From Thalassospira alkalitolerans (lineage in GTDB: Bacteria; Pseudomonadota; Alphaproteobacteria; Rhodospirillales; Thalassospiraceae), in assembly GCF_002115745.1 (NCBI RefSeq), contig NZ_JFKB01000022.1:1-58696 (forward strand): DNA of 58,696 nt, given 5' to 3'. Shown piece after piece: positions 1-11,181 of the stretch. The notes below the pieces were generated by a model that had not been told where the DNA came from, made no database searches, and worked only from the letters and a program-made list of their open reading frames with translations. A program made the translations under genes and the position numbers. Each line of letters opens with the position of its first letter. The stretch's first letter is position 1.

Positions 1-185
1 GTCCGTAGGTCTACCGTTAACCTATTCCCCAACAGAACTTTGTACGCCATAAGGCGTGGGGCGCTGTTTATAAAACCGGTGGCGCTTTGGCAAGACCTTT
101 TTTGCCGGTTATGTGGTCTGACATACATAACCATGTGTAAAATGCATAGGGGATTTGCCTTGTGCTACATTGTCGGTAAACTCAT

Positions 186-1463
186 ATGGATGATTCGCAA
201 GACGGTCATATAAATGTCGTTTTGGTGTATCATTGTCGTAATGTTCAAAGTGAAGGCAGGTTACAACAGGTGAAACAGGTATCTCCCCATCGCAACACGC
301 ATGGGGCCATGCGCCCTGAAAGCGGTGCTGCCATGGCTGGAAATGCCGTGATGGATGCGCGCCCGGTAACGGCCGTGCCCGATACCCTTTCTGGTAACCC
401 GGCTGGTGACAGCCTTGCCGCGCCGCGCCCTGTCATGCCGACCACCAGCCACCCGCCGCTTTATGCCGCAATTGATCTTGGCAGTTCGAACTGTCGTTTG
501 CTGGTGGCGCGTCCGTATCATGACGGGTTCAAGGTGATTGATGCGTTTTCACGCGTTGTGCGTCTTGGCGAAGGGGTGCGCGAAAAAGGCTATCTTTGTC
601 AGGCGGCCATGGATCGTGCGATCGAGGCGTTAAAAGTCTGTTCGAAAAAATTGCGTAAACATCCCGGTGCGAAATTGCGCGCGGTGGCAACCGAAGCCTG
701 CCGCACCGCACAGAATCGTGATGAATTTGTCCAACAGGTTTTTAATGAAACCGGGATTGAACTTAAAATCATCAATCCAGACGAAGAAAGCCGCCTTGCG
801 CTTCAGGCCTGTTCGGCATTGCTGGATGAACGCCCCTATGCGGTGGTGTTTGATATTGGCGGTGGCAGCACGGAAATTTGCTGGATCAAGGTTGATAATC
901 AGGGACAAACCGAATGCATTGAAACGCTTTCGATGCCATGCGGGGTTTTGTGCCTGACGGAACGCTATGCCGGGATCAAGCAGCGCCGCGAACGGTTTGA
1001 AGCCATGCGAACCGAAATTCGGGATCGTCTGCGTGATTTTGCCAGCCGCAATTGCTGTGCGGATATTCTTGATGATGGGAAAGTGCAGATGGTCGGGACA
1101 TCGGGAACGGTGACGACATTCTGCGGGATTGCCCTTGGCCTTGAACGGTATGAACGTCACAAGGTCGATGGATCGGATTTGCGGTTTGATGATGCGGAAC
1201 GTGTCACGGAGCTGCTTTTGCGGATGGAAGCCGATAAGTGCAAAGGGCATCCTTGCATTGGCAACCAGCGGGCCGAATTGATGGATGCGGGGGCGGCGAT
1301 CTTTGCCGCGATTCGCGATATCTGGCCGTTGGCGACCTTAAAAGTGGCGGATCGGGGCCTGCGCGAGGGAATACTGGTCGATTTGATGCGTGCCGATGGT
1401 CATGCTATTGACCCATGCGATGCGCGCCGTCATACAGTGTCCCATATTCCGGCCAATCCATGA
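186..1463 (+). CDS. Ppx/GppA family phosphatase
   Basis: Exopolyphosphatase / guanosine pentaphosphatase family enzyme of the ASKHA fold, expected in the cytosol, acting on polyphosphate or pppGpp. The phosphate-1 loop (AAIDLGSSNCRLLVA) is near residues 94-108 and the phosphate-2 motif DIGGGST near 223-229; a TSGTVTT-type adenosine-side motif lies near 306. The fold ends at the C-terminus without the long HD-like extension of E. coli Ppx, as in the short alphaproteobacterial forms. The first ~85 residues look unstructured and no good ribosome site precedes the ATG at 186, so the true start may be the in-frame ATG at 309, 333 or 348. It is followed after 59 nt by rlmE on the same strand, a pairing common in alphaproteobacteria. 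Family confident, exact substrate not. Confidence 0.88.
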   Translation: MDDSQDGHINVVLVYHCRNVQSEGRLQQVKQVSPHRNTHGAMRPESGAAMAGNAVMDARPVTAVPDTLSGNPAGDSLAAPRPVMPTTSHPPLYAAIDLGSSNCRLLVARPYHDGFKVIDAFSRVVRLGEGVREKGYLCQAAMDRAIEALKVCSKKLRKHPGAKLRAVATEACRTAQNRDEFVQQVFNETGIELKIINPDEESRLALQACSALLDERPYAVVFDIGGGSTEICWIKVDNQGQTECIETLSMPCGVLCLTERYAGIKQRRERFEAMRTEIRDRLRDFASRNCCADILDDGKVQMVGTSGTVTTFCGIALGLERYERHKVDGSDLRFDDAERVTELLLRMEADKCKGHPCIGNQRAELMDAGAAIFAAIRDIWPLATLKVADRGLREGILVDLMRADGHAIDPCDARRHTVSHIPANP

Positions 1464-1522
1464 TCGGCACTACGTCGACGGATAATACTGGCCTTTAACA
1501 TATTTCAGTTCGGATAAAGAAC

Positions 1523-2329
1523 ATGACCGACAATAACAGCGGAAAAGGCGGTTCGCGTCGCCGCAAGGGTTCGGCCATTGCCGCAATCGATACTGGCGCA
1601 CGGCGCGGGCTTCGCACGCGTGTCAAAAGTGCCAAGGGGCGCAAGATTTCCTCGACCCGCTGGCTCGATCGGCAGTTGAATGATCCCTATGTGCAGGAAG
1701 CCAAGCGTCTTGGTTATCGTTCGCGCGCGGCCTTCAAGCTGATTGAAATCAATAACCAGTTTGATCTGCTGCGTCCGGGCATGCGTATCGTTGACCTTGG
1801 TGCCGCCCCGGGCGGCTGGACCCAGGTTGTGGTCGATATGGTCGGCTCCAAACATGGCAAGGGTCAGGTTGTTGGCCTTGATATCCTTGAATGGGAAGGT
1901 CTTTCCGGCGCGACCTGTTTGCAGGCCGATTTTCTGGATCCGGCCGCACCTGATATGATCAAGCATGCGCTTCAGGGGCCGGTTGATGCGGTGATTTCCG
2001 ATATGTCACCCGAAACCACCGGCCATCGCTCGACCGATCATATTCGGATCATCGATTTGGTCGAACATGCGCTTTTGTTTGCCGAGGAGGTTTTGGCACC
2101 GGGCGGTATTTTCATTGCCAAAGTCTTCAAGGGCGGGACGGAAAACGATCTTTTGAACCGGGTGAAAAAGAATTTCCGCGTTTCCAAGCATGCCAAGCCA
2201 CCGGCGTCACGCCCGGAAAGCCCCGAAGCATATTTGATCGCTACCGGTTTCCGGGGGCAGAACAATGCCGCCGATGAAATTGCCAATGCAGAGTTGAATG
2301 AAAGCGAAGGCTGGTCGCCGACCGAATAG
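1523..2329 (+). CDS. rlmE: 23S rRNA (uridine 2'-O) methyltransferase RlmE (FtsJ)
   Basis: Methylates the 2'-OH of a 23S rRNA A-loop uridine using SAM, a late step of 50S assembly in the cytosol. The SAM-binding motif VDLGAAPGGW is near residues 90-99. The K-D-K-E catalytic set can be placed: K in FKLIEI (~72), D in SDMSPETTGH (~160), K in AKVFKGG (~199-202) and E in RPESPEAY (~233). The basic N-terminal ~40 residues (RRRKGS, KGRK) are a typical alphaproteobacterial extension for RNA binding, making it longer than the 209-aa E. coli enzyme. It probably shares a transcript with the upstream phosphatase and ends at a strong terminator 22 nt downstream. Confidence 0.95.
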   Translation: MTDNNSGKGGSRRRKGSAIAAIDTGARRGLRTRVKSAKGRKISSTRWLDRQLNDPYVQEAKRLGYRSRAAFKLIEINNQFDLLRPGMRIVDLGAAPGGWTQVVVDMVGSKHGKGQVVGLDILEWEGLSGATCLQADFLDPAAPDMIKHALQGPVDAVISDMSPETTGHRSTDHIRIIDLVEHALLFAEEVLAPGGIFIAKVFKGGTENDLLNRVKKNFRVSKHAKPPASRPESPEAYLIATGFRGQNNAADEIANAELNESEGWSPTE

Positions 2330-2351
2330 GTTTCCGGGCTGATTAAAATTC

Positions 2352-2383
2352 AAAGCGCGCCGCATGTTCGGCGCGCTTTTTTT
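2352..2383 (+). terminator. Rho-independent terminator after rlmE
   Basis: A perfect 11-bp stem (AAAGCGCGCCG / CGGCGCGCTTT) with a 6-nt loop is followed directly by a T tract. It ends the phosphatase-rlmE unit. Confidence 0.92.
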
Positions 2384-2612
2384 ATTTACAAAAAATCACC
2401 AATGACCCCCTAGGGTTGCGGGCGTAGCGAAATTTTCCCAAGCCCGATTGCGCTAAGTCAAGAAGTACAGGTGCTGCACCTTTTATACGGTGGTCTGGCA
2501 AAAATTCTCTGCGCGGGTAAAATAGATGCAAAATTGCGCAATTCGGGCATGATTTTTTTGTTGTATCAGGGATGATCATAGGGGGCTTCGGTCCAGAACC
2601 GGGGGGTAATTC

Positions 2613-3137
2613 ATGAAGCAGGATCAGCTTTTTCTGACAGGGGTCGAACGTCATTTTAGTGATGACGAGATCATCGTCAGCAAGACCGACCCCAAAGGGC
2701 GCATTACATACGCCAACGATGTCTTTCTGCGGGTTGCGGGATATCGTGAAAAAGACATTTTGGGGCAGCCGCACAGCATCATTCGTCATCCGGGTATGCC
2801 GCGCTGTGTCTTTGCCTTGCTTTGGGACACAATTGCCAAAGGCCGCGAGATTTTTGCCTATGTGATCAATCGCAGTGCGAATGGCGATCATTATTGGGTT
2901 CTGGCCAATGTCACGCCGACCTTCGGGCCGGATGGTAAGATCATCGGGTATCATTCGAACCGCCGTGTGCCGCGCCGTGATGCGCTTGAACAGGTGATCC
3001 CGCTTTATGCCGATCTTTGCGCCGAGGAAGACCGAGAACGCAATCGCAAGGAAGGCATGGCACGCAGCACGCAAAAACTTGGTAATCTATTGGCGCAGGC
3101 GGGTATCGATTATGATCAATTTGTTTTCACTCTCTAA
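2613..3137 (+). CDS. Aer-type PAS redox/energy sensor (CetB-like)
   Basis: A stand-alone 174-aa PAS protein with the Aer signature: [16 protein letters not shown] (~23-38), the [11 protein letters not shown] motif (~56-66), the [13 protein letters not shown] strand (~90-102) and the C-terminal HSNRR segment. In E. coli Aer this PAS domain binds FAD and senses redox state through the linked HAMP and signalling domains. Here it ends about 60 residues after the PAS core, with no membrane segment, and overlaps by 26 nt a separate gene for the membrane and signalling half. This matches the known bipartite CetB/CetA energy-taxis receptors of Campylobacter. The start is supported by the purine-rich GAACCGGGGGG before the ATG. 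The two genes very likely work as one receptor. Confidence 0.85.
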   Translation: MKQDQLFLTGVERHFSDDEIIVSKTDPKGRITYANDVFLRVAGYREKDILGQPHSIIRHPGMPRCVFALLWDTIAKGREIFAYVINRSANGDHYWVLANVTPTFGPDGKIIGYHSNRRVPRRDALEQVIPLYADLCAEEDRERNRKEGMARSTQKLGNLLAQAGIDYDQFVFTL

Positions 3138-4440
3138 CCTGCGGCTGTTTCTTGTCTCGGCGACTTTCTTGGCGGGGGTCTTTCTGGGCGGCTTGATGCT
3201 GTATCCTGAACAGGCCCAGGCTATTTCGTTGATTGCGTCAATGTGCCTTTTGGTGCTGGCGGTTATCGGTATCATTGCCATCACACGCCATAAAAAGGTT
3301 ATCGATGAATTGCACGACATCGTCCATGACGCTGCTGATGGCAAAATGGGCGTTCGGGTCAATTACCGGCAGGAAAAAGGTTATCTGGGCCCCTTGCAAA
3401 ATGCGGTTAATCAGCTTCTTGATCTGACCGAAGCCTTTGCCAAGGAAGCCGCCGGAGCCATGGGGCATGCATCGCGCGGGGCCTATTACCGTAAAATCTT
3501 GCCCAAGGGATTGCGGGGTGATCTGGTTGGTTATGCCGGTACGGTTAATGCCGCGCTTGATGCCATGGATGAAAAAACCCGCAACTTCAATGACAGTGCC
3601 GGACGGATCGGGGACGATATCCAATCGGTTGTCGGATCGGTATCAAACAGCGCCAGACAACTGAGCGACAGTTCAGATTTCCTGTCCCGACAGGTGAGCC
3701 GCATCGCCGATCAGGCCAATGATATGCGCGTTGCCGCCGATGACAGCAGCGAGGCGTTGAACGGGATTGCCGTGGCCACCGAACAATTTAGCGCATCAAT
3801 CCGCCAGATCGGGGCGCAAATCGATGGTTCCGCCCAATTGGCCGAGGTCGCGGTCAGTCGTGCCCGGCTTGCTGATGATCACATTACCAGGCTTGATGAA
3901 ATGGCCTTGCGGGTTACCAAGGTGATTGAACTGATCACCGATGTTGCCGATCAAACCAATTTGTTGGCATTGAATGCCACTATCGAAGCCGCTCGTGCAG
4001 GCGAAGCAGGCAAAGGGTTTGCTGTTGTTGCGACTGAAGTTAAAAACCTGGCATCGCAGACATCACGTGCAGCCGAACAGGTGATTGGCGAAATCGGTGA
4101 AATGCAGAACATGACCCGCGAAGCCGTTTCATCGGTCCGCGAGATCAATGAAAAGATCGGTGAAATCGATAGTGGCGCCCGTCTGGTCGCCGAGGCCGCC
4201 CGCGAACAAACCAAAGTTGTCGGCGCGATCAGTGACCGGATTGAACAGGCCGTGCAGCGCATGCACACGATTGCCACGATCCTTGCCGAGGTTGCCAATG
4301 GCACGACCGAGTCAGGTTCTGTGGTTTTGCAATTGCATGGCGAGGCAACGAATTTGCTGGGACAGGCCGATTCACTTGATGGGGATGTGCGCCGGTTTAT
4401 CGGACAGGTTCTTGCCATTCCCGATGCTGCACCCGCGTAA
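3112..4440 (+). CDS. Methyl-accepting chemotaxis protein, membrane/HAMP/signalling half (CetA-like)
   Basis: A chemoreceptor transducer of 442 aa that passes signals to CheA/CheW. Two membrane segments lie at ~9-27 and ~36-56 with almost no periplasmic loop between, then a HAMP region (~58-110) and a long coiled-coil signalling domain. Its hairpin tip is recognisable around [19 protein letters not shown] and the [15 protein letters not shown] segment. It has no ligand-binding domain; the PAS sensor is the preceding overlapping gene. I chose the ATG at 3112 because the earlier in-frame start at 3007 would add residues translated out of frame from the PAS gene and would precede the first membrane segment by 36 non-homologous residues. 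The overlap implies translational coupling. Confidence 0.87.
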   Translation: MINLFSLSNLRLFLVSATFLAGVFLGGLMLYPEQAQAISLIASMCLLVLAVIGIIAITRHKKVIDELHDIVHDAADGKMGVRVNYRQEKGYLGPLQNAVNQLLDLTEAFAKEAAGAMGHASRGAYYRKILPKGLRGDLVGYAGTVNAALDAMDEKTRNFNDSAGRIGDDIQSVVGSVSNSARQLSDSSDFLSRQVSRIADQANDMRVAADDSSEALNGIAVATEQFSASIRQIGAQIDGSAQLAEVAVSRARLADDHITRLDEMALRVTKVIELITDVADQTNLLALNATIEAARAGEAGKGFAVVATEVKNLASQTSRAAEQVIGEIGEMQNMTREAVSSVREINEKIGEIDSGARLVAEAAREQTKVVGAISDRIEQAVQRMHTIATILAEVANGTTESGSVVLQLHGEATNLLGQADSLDGDVRRFIGQVLAIPDAAPA

Positions 4441-4629
4441 ACCGGGGCGGGACTGCTTTCGCGGTTGCGGTAAGTGCCTTGCCGTTTTTCAAAAAAATTG
4501 ATTGATTGCAGGCATGAAAAAGGGCCGCGTTGGATAATATCCTGACAGCAGCCCCATCAACCAGTATCTAACGGAACTGCCGGTGTAATGCACGAATAAA
4601 ATAACAGGGCAGCTATGGGCGCAGAAAAC

Positions 4630-6159
<1,530 letters not shown>

Positions 6160-6248
6160 CCGGGCACGCTGATTAATTGGCTGGGCAGCCCTGCGATTGT
6201 CGCTGTTGGCGAAAGACCCAACCCGTGATATCAGCGGGCACAATTTCA

Positions 6249-6285
6249 GATGACGGCGGGATTGCCTGCCGTCATCGCCATTTTT
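6249..6285 (+). terminator. Terminator after guaB
   Basis: A stem of about 12 bp (GATGACGGCGGG against CCTGCCGTCATC, one G-U pair, 4-nt loop) is followed by GCCATTTTTAT. It lies about 90 nt after the guaB stop. Confidence 0.75.
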
Positions 6286-6355
6286 ATCGTATGATGTTCA
6301 CATAATTCCCATATCGGGACTGGAACATCACACTCAGACAGGTTGGACATTCGTT

Positions 6356-7693
6356 TTGAAACCCGGTGCACGTATCGCGGCTGTTATTGAACTTTATGAC
6401 AGCTGGACCCAAACCAGAGACGACGCAGACCGCGTCATTTCCGGCTATTTTGGCAATCGCCGTTATATTGGTGGGGGCGATCGTCGCGAGATCAGCGAAC
6501 GTTTTTACAACCTGATTCGTCATCAGGCGCGTCTGGGCTGGTGGCTTGCGGAATGTGGATACGAGTTTCAGGACGGTCGTGCGCGCATTATCGCCGAACT
6601 GGTTTTGCAGGATAAACGCAAGGCCGCTGATATTTCTGACATGTTTAATGGTGACGAGTTCTGTCCGAACCCGCTGCATCCGGCGGAAAATCACCTGATC
6701 AATAAATTGACGGGCAAGACGCTTGATCATGATGGTCAGTCTGGTGCGGTTAAAACCGAACTGCCGAAATGGCTATATGCCGAGCTTTTGAAGCTCCATC
6801 ATGAAAATCTGCCCGCCGAAATGGCAGCTTATAACAAGCCGGCCAAGCTTGATCTGCGCGTCAACCGCCTGAAGGGCACGGTTGAAGACGCGATCAAATC
6901 GCTTGAGGCCGATGGCATTCATAACATCGAAAAAATTCCTTATGCGCCAAATGGCCTGCGTTTGCCGCTTGGCGTCAATATGCTGGTCACGGCGGCCTAT
7001 AAGGATGGCCTGATCGAAATTCAGGACGAAGCATCGCAGATTTGCGTGCGTCTGGTCGATGCCAAACCGGGCATGCATATCCTTGATATGTGTGCGGGCG
7101 GTGGCGGCAAAACGCTGGGCTTGGCATCGGATATGCGTGGCAAGGGCCGTATTCTGGCCTGTGATACCCACGGCGGACGTCTTGATAATTCGCGCAAGCG
7201 TGCCAAACGTGCTGGTGCGGGCGATTGCATTCAGCAGCGTATCATTGCCGACGAACGTGATAGCTGGCTGCGCAACAAATCGGGCTTCTTTGACCGGGTA
7301 TTGCTGGATGTTCCGTGTTCGGGCCTTGGCACATTGCGCCGTAACCCCGCACTTCGCTGGCGCATCGGCCAGCGCGACATTCGTTTGTTGATGGCCCAGC
7401 AAAGCAAGCTTCTTAAGGCCGGTGCGGCCAAGGTCACCAAGGGCGGGCGTTTGATTTACGCGACCTGTTCGATCATGCCCGAAGAAAACGAACGCCTGAT
7501 TGAAACCTTTATGCGTGACCGCAAGGATTTCAAACCGGTTCCGGTAAGTGAAATCTGGCCGGAAGGACCCAAATCGGTTCCCGTACCCGGTGGCAAGGAC
7601 AAGCCATGGCTGCGCCTGTCGCCGAACGAGCACGGCACCGATGGTTTCTTTGTTGCGGTGTTTGAACGGACGACAAAGGGCAATGGGAAGTAA
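6356..7693 (+). CDS. RsmB/NOP2-type RNA (cytosine-5) methyltransferase
   Basis: SAM-dependent m5C methyltransferase of RNA, most likely 16S rRNA. Both cysteines of the two-cysteine mechanism are present: Cys321 in DVPCSGLGTLRRNP and Cys371 in YATCSIMPEENE. The SAM loop DMCAGGGGKTLGLA is near 242-255. The N-terminal ~150 residues are helical and may be a degenerate NusB-like RNA-binding region as in RsmB (429 aa). The start is a TTG with only a weak GGTTGGA upstream, and no better ATG is near. Which rRNA position it modifies cannot be told from sequence, so no symbol is given. Confidence 0.87.
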   Translation: MKPGARIAAVIELYDSWTQTRDDADRVISGYFGNRRYIGGGDRREISERFYNLIRHQARLGWWLAECGYEFQDGRARIIAELVLQDKRKAADISDMFNGDEFCPNPLHPAENHLINKLTGKTLDHDGQSGAVKTELPKWLYAELLKLHHENLPAEMAAYNKPAKLDLRVNRLKGTVEDAIKSLEADGIHNIEKIPYAPNGLRLPLGVNMLVTAAYKDGLIEIQDEASQICVRLVDAKPGMHILDMCAGGGGKTLGLASDMRGKGRILACDTHGGRLDNSRKRAKRAGAGDCIQQRIIADERDSWLRNKSGFFDRVLLDVPCSGLGTLRRNPALRWRIGQRDIRLLMAQQSKLLKAGAAKVTKGGRLIYATCSIMPEENERLIETFMRDRKDFKPVPVSEIWPEGPKSVPVPGGKDKPWLRLSPNEHGTDGFFVAVFERTTKGNGK

Positions 7694-7783
7694 TGACAAT
7701 GGCGGCTATGGTCATCGCAAATAACCCGATGCCCGATACCGCCCTTGGTCCGCTTGCAAATTGTCTGGCTTTGATTAAAAAAA

Positions 7784-7818
7784 CGGCCCTGTTCCAGATT
7801 GGAACAGGGCCGAGTTTT
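7784..7818. terminator. Bidirectional terminator between convergent genes
   Basis: A perfect 12-bp stem (CGGCCCTGTTCC / GGAACAGGGCCG) with a 5-nt loop is flanked by an A run on the left and a T run on the right, so it works on both strands. It separates the methyltransferase gene from the convergent small secreted-protein gene. Confidence 0.93.
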
Positions 7819-7887
7819 TTCACAAGTGCATTATACCGTGAACGCTATGTGAAGATTGGATCTTCCACAGTTTACCCGGCCGGTTTT

Positions 7888-8229
7888 TTATTCGGCTTTG
7901 GGGATGGCTTCGCTGCCAATGCTGTCGCCTGTCGTGCTGTCCTCATCCTGAGGCATCAGGTCAAGCGGGCTATTGCTGCTGCCGCTGCCATTAAGGCCCT
8001 TCATGCCCGGAACTTCCGGATCAAGGGCTTCACCGGTCTCGGCACTCGGGGCTTGGGGCACCGGGATCATGGTGCCGGTATTTTTGTCACCATCATCAGT
8101 GTCAAACAGCGCCGCCGGTTCATCGGTTTTGGACTGCGTCATTGCGATGGCCGTTGCCGCACCAGCGACCAGAAGCAGGCCCGCGACGGCGAGCGCGATT
8201 TTACTGCCTTTGTTCTGTGTCATTTGCAT
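7888..8229 (-). CDS. Small membrane-anchored or secreted protein, unknown function
   Basis: A 113-aa protein with one N-terminal hydrophobic segment (IALAVAGLLLVAGAATAIAM, ~10-29) after a short positive start, so a signal anchor or signal peptide. The rest is acidic and rich in D, E, P, S and G, with no cysteine and low complexity, so probably disordered in the periplasm. AAGGGACAC before the first ATG is a fair ribosome site; the second ATG two codons on is also possible. The shared bidirectional terminator downstream argues that this strand, not the long opposite ORF, is the coding one. I recognise no family. Confidence 0.65.
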   Translation of the reverse strand: MQMTQNKGSKIALAVAGLLLVAGAATAIAMTQSKTDEPAALFDTDDGDKNTGTMIPVPQAPSAETGEALDPEVPGMKGLNGSGSSNSPLDLMPQDEDSTTGDSIGSEAIPKAE

Positions 8230-8525
8230 GTGTCCCTTTGCGTGGTCGAATTTGTTTTGCTCATGATTTCTTTATCTGTCGGGCGCGATGTTTCCCGCGC
8301 GCCGTTGATCCACAAGCTACAGACGCATTGCGCAAGAAAAAGGGACCAATTGTGCTCTTTTCTGGTGCATTCCGGCAGGAAAAGGCCGCAATTGTCCGAA
8401 AATGCCGAAATTCGGCATCAGAATTTGATGAATGCATCCCAAGGTAACCATTTGCGCCGGGTTGCCGAGACGGATGGTTTGGCGTATGTACGGCGCAACC
8501 CCATACTCGACGGAGATACGGCCCG

Positions 8526-10079
8526 ATGACTGATCGCGTGCTGATTATTGATTTTGGATCGCAAGTCACCCAGTTGATCGCACGCCGCGTGCGCGAAAGT
8601 GGTGTCTATAGCGAAATCCACCCCTTCAACAATGTCTCGGACGCTTTCCTTGACGAATACGCCCCCAAGGCCGTGATCCTGTCGGGTGGCCCGGCATCGG
8701 TCCATTGGGACGAAGCCCCCACCGCACCGGCCAAGGTCTTTGAACTTGGCGTGCCGGTTCTGGGCATTTGCTATGGCCAGCAAACCATGGTGACCCAGCT
8801 TGGTGGCAAGGTCTCGACATCTGATCACCGCGAATTTGGTCGTGCCTTTGTCGATGTGACCGAAGATTGCGCCCTGTTTACCGGCACTTGGGCCGAGGGC
8901 GCGCGCGAACAAGTCTGGATGAGCCACGGCGACCGCGTTGATGCGCTTCCCGATGGTTTCCGTGTGGTTGGCAAATCCGATGGCGCACCATTTGCCGCGA
9001 TTGCCAATGACGAACGCAAATTCTACGCTGTGCAGTTCCACCCCGAGGTGGTCCACACCCCGCATGGCGCGCAACTGCTGAAAAACTTTACGCACGGCGT
9101 TGCCGGTTGCTCTGGCGACTGGACGATGAATGCTTATAAAGACGATGCAATCGCCAAAATCCGCAAACAGGTCGGCGATGGCAAAGTCATCTGTGGTCTG
9201 TCGGGTGGGGTTGATAGCTCGGTCACGGCGGTTCTGATCCACGAAGCAATTGGCGATCAGCTAACCTGTGTGTTTGTTGATCACGGTTTCATGCGCTCGG
9301 GCGAGGCCGATCAGGTCGTCACCCTGTTCCGCGAGCATTATCACATTCCGCTGGTTCATGTTGACGCATCTGAAACCTTCATTGGTGCGATCGAAGGCGA
9401 AATTGATCCGGAAACCAAACGCAAAACCATTGGCCGTCTGTTCATCGAAGTCTTCGAACAGGAAGCCAAGAAAATCGGTGGTGCCGACTTCCTGGCACAG
9501 GGAACGCTCTATCCCGACGTGATCGAAAGTGTGTCGTTTACCGGTGGTCCGTCGGTCACCATCAAATCACACCACAATGTCGGTGGTTTGCCGGAACGCA
9601 TGAATATGCAACTGGTCGAACCGCTGCGTGAATTGTTCAAGGACGAAGTCCGTGACCTTGGCCGTGAACTGGGCCTGCCTGACAGCTTTGTCGGCCGTCA
9701 CCCGTTCCCGGGGCCGGGCCTTGCCATCCGTATTCCCGGTCAGCCGATCACGCATGAAAAACTCGATATTCTGCGCAAGGCCGATGCGATTTACCTCGAA
9801 GAAATCCGCAATGCCGGTCTGTACGACGCCATCTGGCAGGCCTTTGCCGTATTGCTGCCGGTTCGTACTGTTGGCGTGATGGGCGATGGCCGTACATACG
9901 ACTATGCCTGTGCGCTGCGCGCGGTTACCTCGACCGATGGCATGACCGCTGATTTCTATGCCTTCCCGCCTGAACTTCTGGGCCGCATCGCCAACCGGAT
10001 TATTAACGAGGTCAACGGCATCAACCGTGTCACCTATGACTTCACCTCCAAACCACCGGGAACGATCGAGTGGGAATAA
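8526..10079 (+). CDS. guaA: GMP synthase (glutamine-hydrolysing)
   Basis: Converts XMP, ATP and glutamine to GMP, the step after GuaB. Class I glutamine amidotransferase domain at ~1-195, with nucleophile Cys82 in GICYGQQ and the [11 protein letters not shown]is/Glu segment near 174-183. ATP pyrophosphatase domain follows with PP-loop GLSGGVDSS at 224-232, then the C-terminal dimerisation domain ending in the typical KPPGTIEWE. Length 517 aa is normal. The gap before it (8230-8525) should hold its promoter; I see no guanine or PRPP riboswitch there. Confidence 0.97.
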   Translation: MTDRVLIIDFGSQVTQLIARRVRESGVYSEIHPFNNVSDAFLDEYAPKAVILSGGPASVHWDEAPTAPAKVFELGVPVLGICYGQQTMVTQLGGKVSTSDHREFGRAFVDVTEDCALFTGTWAEGAREQVWMSHGDRVDALPDGFRVVGKSDGAPFAAIANDERKFYAVQFHPEVVHTPHGAQLLKNFTHGVAGCSGDWTMNAYKDDAIAKIRKQVGDGKVICGLSGGVDSSVTAVLIHEAIGDQLTCVFVDHGFMRSGEADQVVTLFREHYHIPLVHVDASETFIGAIEGEIDPETKRKTIGRLFIEVFEQEAKKIGGADFLAQGTLYPDVIESVSFTGGPSVTIKSHHNVGGLPERMNMQLVEPLRELFKDEVRDLGRELGLPDSFVGRHPFPGPGLAIRIPGQPITHEKLDILRKADAIYLEEIRNAGLYDAIWQAFAVLLPVRTVGVMGDGRTYDYACALRAVTSTDGMTADFYAFPPELLGRIANRIINEVNGINRVTYDFTSKPPGTIEWE

Positions 10080-10100
10080 GCTTTCCGGTTACCGGAAATG

Positions 10101-10137
10101 ACAGCGGCGCGTCCATTGGGCGCGCCGCTGTAGTTTT
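10101..10137 (+). terminator. Terminator after guaA
   Basis: A perfect 11-bp stem (ACAGCGGCGCG / CGCGCCGCTGT) with a 9-nt loop and a short AGTTTTAG tail. A second small palindrome, TTTCCGGT-T-ACCGGAAA, lies just upstream at 10082-10098. Confidence 0.75.
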
Positions 10138-10154
10138 AGCAATTATCCGTCAGC

Positions 10155-10868
10155 TTAATTGGTATTGTAGCTTAAATTTTCTACTACCATGATGCAGCCA
10201 GGCAATATTTTTTTCTGAAACCCTTGATCGCTACGCTGAGTATTAGGAAAGTACCATCCGGCAGAGTCAAATGGCTTATTTTCTAAGTATTTGGTTAATT
10301 TGTCTATTGCACTATTGATTTTTGATTGATGATTTTTGGGAATATAAAACCCAAAAAAAGTTACACCTAGAACGCTATAATCTTCACTGTGACCAGAAGA
10401 TTTTGCATCGCTTATGGCTAAAGAACGAGTTCCCTTTAGTCGTTCCGACCATTCTTTGTCGGTGTTTAGTGAGATAAATTCATGCTTTGCTTCAATATAA
10501 AAGTCTACCTTGTCTGCTCCGATATATAAATCACATCGTCCTGTGTATTTTTCATTTTTATGTCCTTTTCTAGATTTCTCGTGAGAGAATTCTGACATTG
10601 CCACGTAATTGTTGCGCCATGCAGCTGCAGATAATGCGGACACATTTTCTCTTTCTCTGTAAAAATGAAAATAGTCCCCACCTGTTTTTTCTGCATAAGT
10701 ATCCATTATTTCATGCCATTTTATAAAAATTGGCTCAAATTCTTTAATTCCTTTTCTGGATTTGCAGAAATATCCTTTTTCATTATTCATTGATGTTTTT
10801 CTTTGCTGAAATTGCGCAATATGTTGTAAGTCGTGCAGGGCCGATGCTGAAAGTTTAAGCTGGTTCAC
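10155..10868 (-). CDS. Chimeric protein: ParE-like N-terminal stub joined to a PD-(D/E)XK nuclease-like domain
   Basis: A 237-aa protein of unknown function in an AT-rich patch. Its first ~22 residues (MNQLKLSASALHDLQHIAQF) look like the start of a ParE toxin, and its start codon overlaps the parD stop by 4 nt as in parDE operons. Beyond residue ~24 the ParE resemblance stops and base composition drops. The remainder has Asp113 in GRCDLYI and Glu126-Ala-Lys128 in DFYIEAKHEF, a spacing and strand context like the PD-(D/E)XK nuclease core. An internal ATG at 10790 (residue 27) could start the second part alone. No methyltransferase or other restriction partner is nearby. Nuclease activity is inferred from the motif only. 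Confidence 0.6.
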   Translation of the reverse strand: MNQLKLSASALHDLQHIAQFQQRKTSMNNEKGYFCKSRKGIKEFEPIFIKWHEIMDTYAEKTGGDYFHFYRERENVSALSAAAWRNNYVAMSEFSHEKSRKGHKNEKYTGRCDLYIGADKVDFYIEAKHEFISLNTDKEWSERLKGTRSLAISDAKSSGHSEDYSVLGVTFFGFYIPKNHQSKINSAIDKLTKYLENKPFDSAGWYFPNTQRSDQGFQKKILPGCIMVVENLSYNTN

Positions 10869-11113
10869 AGCTTTTCAAAGAAGGCTGACAGTTCTGCATC
10901 ATTACGCAATGTTACCAAGTTACCATTGGCAAAATCGGTTTCGGCTTTATCAAGCTCAATGCGCAGCCGTTCGAGTTTCAGTTTCTGAACATTTTCATTG
11001 GCTTGCATCAGGCTTAATGCCTCGCGGATGATTTGACTGGCGTTTTTGTAATGACTGGATCCAACCTTTTCACGGATCATCGCTTCAAGCTGTGGTGTCA
11101 GGGGCATATGCAT
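10865..11113 (-). CDS. parD: ParD-type antitoxin of a type II toxin-antitoxin pair
   Basis: An 82-aa protein starting with an RHH-like DNA-binding region (MPLTPQLEAMIREKVGSSHYKNASQIIREALSLM) and a charged C-terminal helix (LRIELDKAETDFANG) that would wrap the toxin. This matches the ParD/CC2985 antitoxin family in size and order. The partner gene overlaps its stop codon by 4 nt but encodes only a ParE-like first helix before turning into an unrelated domain, so the antitoxin may be an orphan, or may now regulate a different protein. The start could also be the third codon (second ATG). Confidence 0.8.
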   Translation of the reverse strand: MHMPLTPQLEAMIREKVGSSHYKNASQIIREALSLMQANENVQKLKLERLRIELDKAETDFANGNLVTLRNDAELSAFFEKL

Positions 11114-11181
11114 GGCGGCTCTCCTTCTACCGATAAATTATGGGAAGGGGGGGCGAGCTTTGTCAAAGTTTGTCTGCTGGT

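Noticed and set aside
7693..8529. 278-codon plus-strand frame covering the small secreted-protein gene
   Set aside because: It starts inside the terminator-flanked gap, crosses a strong hairpin, and has low-complexity sequence. The minus-strand gene with a signal segment and ribosome site is preferred.
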